DNA from: Dethiobacter sp.
GTDB taxonomy: Bacteria > Bacillota > Dethiobacteria > DTU022
Length of the DNA stretch: 16,673 nucleotides
Direction: 5' to 3'
NCBI GenBank assembly: GCA_018333405.1
Contig: JAGXSR010000136.1
Span: forward strand, 1-16,673
The notes below the pieces were generated by a model, which ran no database searches, had not been told where the DNA came from, and saw only the letters and a program-made list of their open reading frames with translations. Shown here piece after piece: positions 15,355 to 16,673 of this stretch. Made by a program: the position numbers and the translations under genes. The first letter of the stretch is position 1. Each line of letters starts with the position of its first letter.

Positions 15355-16623
15355 TCAATATATTTCCCTGATCCATATTATTTCGTTGGTCTCGTAGTCA
15401 TAGTAGCTGACAGCTTCCCATTCCAGGTCCTCGTTGACCAGCCAATAATCATAGTCGGCAAAAGCGCGGTCACCGGCCTCATTGAGCACCACTTTTCCGC
15501 TGGCGCCGTAAACAGCGCTCCACTCTTCAGCCACCCGCGGCAAAATTTCTTTGACTTTAACGGAATCATAACCCGCTTCATCGATAGCCATAGCCAGCGC
15601 CCAGATAACATCATAGGCCTTTAAGGCATAGACATCGGTCACCCGACCTAGTTCAGCTTGGACTTGGTTTTTAACGTGAATGTAGCCCGGGGCTTCCGCG
15701 TCTACTTTGATTGCAGGGGCGATAAATCTAGAGTCAAATGCAAACGGGGCAGCTAACTGCGATTCAACTAGTGGATGAGTTTTTGCATTACCGTCACTAC
15801 CGAACCATTTAACTTGCCTCAACTGAGGATACTCCGAAGCCGCCTCCATATATGGAGAGATCTCCTCAAAAGTAAAGGCGACGATGCCGATTTCTTCCAG
15901 AGCGGCGCCGGCATTCACCAGTTCAGTTACGTAATCGTCCATCAAAGCAGCCTGAACACTGAAAGCTTCTAGGGCCGGATCATACCGCAGTTCCTGTTCA
16001 AAGATTTCTATGCCACCTACCTTTTCGATGGAAGTTGTTGTAGCTGTATGCAGTCCATCACCCCAGGTATCGCCGCGCCAAGTAAAAATAACGTGCTTTA
16101 TGCCGGCTTCCTGAAGCATAGCAGCAATGGCTGGTCCCTGAACATCATCGGCGGCTACAAAGCGGTAAAGAAAATCACCGGGTAGGGCCAGTGCAGGTGA
16201 AGTGGCAGATTGAGAAACAAACAAAATCTCATTGGCATTGGCAAAAGCTAACATCTCTCTAGATGACCCACTAGTCTGCGGGCCGGCAAATATTTTGACT
16301 CCTTCACCAAACCAAGTTGTCATCTTGCGCAGTGCTGTAGTAGGATCGTTAGCCTCATCCTCTATCACAAGTTTGAGTCTCCATTCCCTCTCGTTCTCCT
16401 GTAACCAAGCGTTTATATCAGCTTCTGCTAGCTTCATGGAAACGCTAGCTGTCTCGGCCGAGCCACTGAGAGCACCAGTTAATCCCAATAGTGCCACAAT
16501 TGTATGTTCAACAGTAAGCTCTTCCTCAACTGGTTCCTCGCCCGGCGGGCAACCTGTGACAAAAAGCAGTAAAGCGATGACCAAAACAGCTGATAGCAAA
16601 AATAGATATTTCTTGTTAAACAT
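15355..16623 (-). CDS. ABC-transporter substrate-binding lipoprotein, branched-chain amino acid type (PBP type 1)
   Basis: Lipoprotein of 422 aa. It has a basic N-terminus (MFNKK), a hydrophobic segment and the lipobox FVTGC with lipidated Cys25, so it should be anchored outside the membrane. The mature part has the two-lobed LivJ/type 1 periplasmic-binding fold. It starts TIVALLGLTGALSGSAETA and contains AGPQTSGSSREML, the ligand-side FVSQSATSPALA and FRFVAADDVQGPA-like stretches typical of the family. Relatives bind leucine/isoleucine/valine, amides, urea or aromatic acids; the ligand here is not readable. ATG with AGGAGGG 6 nt upstream. No permease or ATPase genes follow downstream, where the next gene is hflX. 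Any partners are upstream of the window or elsewhere. Confidence 0.9.
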   Translation of the reverse strand: MFNKKYLFLLSAVLVIALLLFVTGCPPGEEPVEEELTVEHTIVALLGLTGALSGSAETASVSMKLAEADINAWLQENEREWRLKLVIEDEANDPTTALRKMTTWFGEGVKIFAGPQTSGSSREMLAFANANEILFVSQSATSPALALPGDFLYRFVAADDVQGPAIAAMLQEAGIKHVIFTWRGDTWGDGLHTATTTSIEKVGGIEIFEQELRYDPALEAFSVQAALMDDYVTELVNAGAALEEIGIVAFTFEEISPYMEAASEYPQLRQVKWFGSDGNAKTHPLVESQLAAPFAFDSRFIAPAIKVDAEAPGYIHVKNQVQAELGRVTDVYALKAYDVIWALAMAIDEAGYDSVKVKEILPRVAEEWSAVYGASGKVVLNEAGDRAFADYDYWLVNEDLEWEAVSYYDYETNEIIWIREIY

Positions 16624-16673
16624 TTAACTCCCTCCTGGTTTTAATTTTAGAAGGTACGAAATTCTGCCTAAAA

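Overview
The window is ordinary-density bacterial chromosome. It most resembles an anaerobic Firmicute of the Clostridia or Peptococcaceae/Dethiobacteria type. This is inferred from strong AGGAGG-type ribosome binding sites, frequent TTG/GTG starts, a T-box leader in front of leuA, a Gram-positive style LexA with a CGAAC-N4-GTT operator, the hflX/ynbB pair, and a tungsten-type aldehyde:ferredoxin oxidoreductase. The genus cannot be fixed from the sequence alone. No CRISPR array, tRNA, rRNA, transposase or integrase was seen.

Left part (1-3974): gltX (glutamyl-tRNA synthetase) on the plus strand runs tail to tail into a minus-strand pair. That pair is a CapA-family metallophosphatase-like protein followed by a GT4 glycosyltransferase, expressed from an extended -10 promoter near 3970. 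The gltX and glycosyltransferase stop codons share a single TTAA palindrome.

Middle (4148-6942): after a spacer holding what looks like a broken small gene come a tungstopterin aldehyde:ferredoxin oxidoreductase, a MoaD/ThiS-like sulfur carrier ending in Gly-Gly, and a small holin-like membrane protein. The MoaD-like protein probably serves cofactor synthesis for the oxidoreductase. Its start codon is problematic: the ribosome binding site points to an ACG.

Centre-right, plus strand (7106-12539): four separately controlled genes. leuA sits behind a sigma-A-like promoter and a complete T-box leader with Leu specifier CTC and a terminator. An NhaC-type Na+/H+ antiporter has its own promoter with an inverted repeat at the start site and a strong terminator. 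A CorA-family transporter carries GMS where GMN is usual. lexA has an SOS box lying over its own -35 element, so it is autoregulated.

Right part, minus strand (12520-16623): hflX and then ynbB (an 'aluminum resistance'/methionine gamma-lyase family PLP enzyme) form an operon that converges on lexA. Upstream is a lipoprotein substrate-binding protein of the branched-chain amino acid type, with no transporter genes beside it in this window. The conserved N-terminus of HflX extends upstream of its first ATG into an open frame with no ATG, GTG or TTG.

I do not see a clearly new multi-gene system. The points most worth checking are the two non-canonical start sites (MoaD-like and HflX), the Leu T-box with an unexpected discriminator-pairing base, the CorA GMS motif, and the broken small gene before the oxidoreductase.
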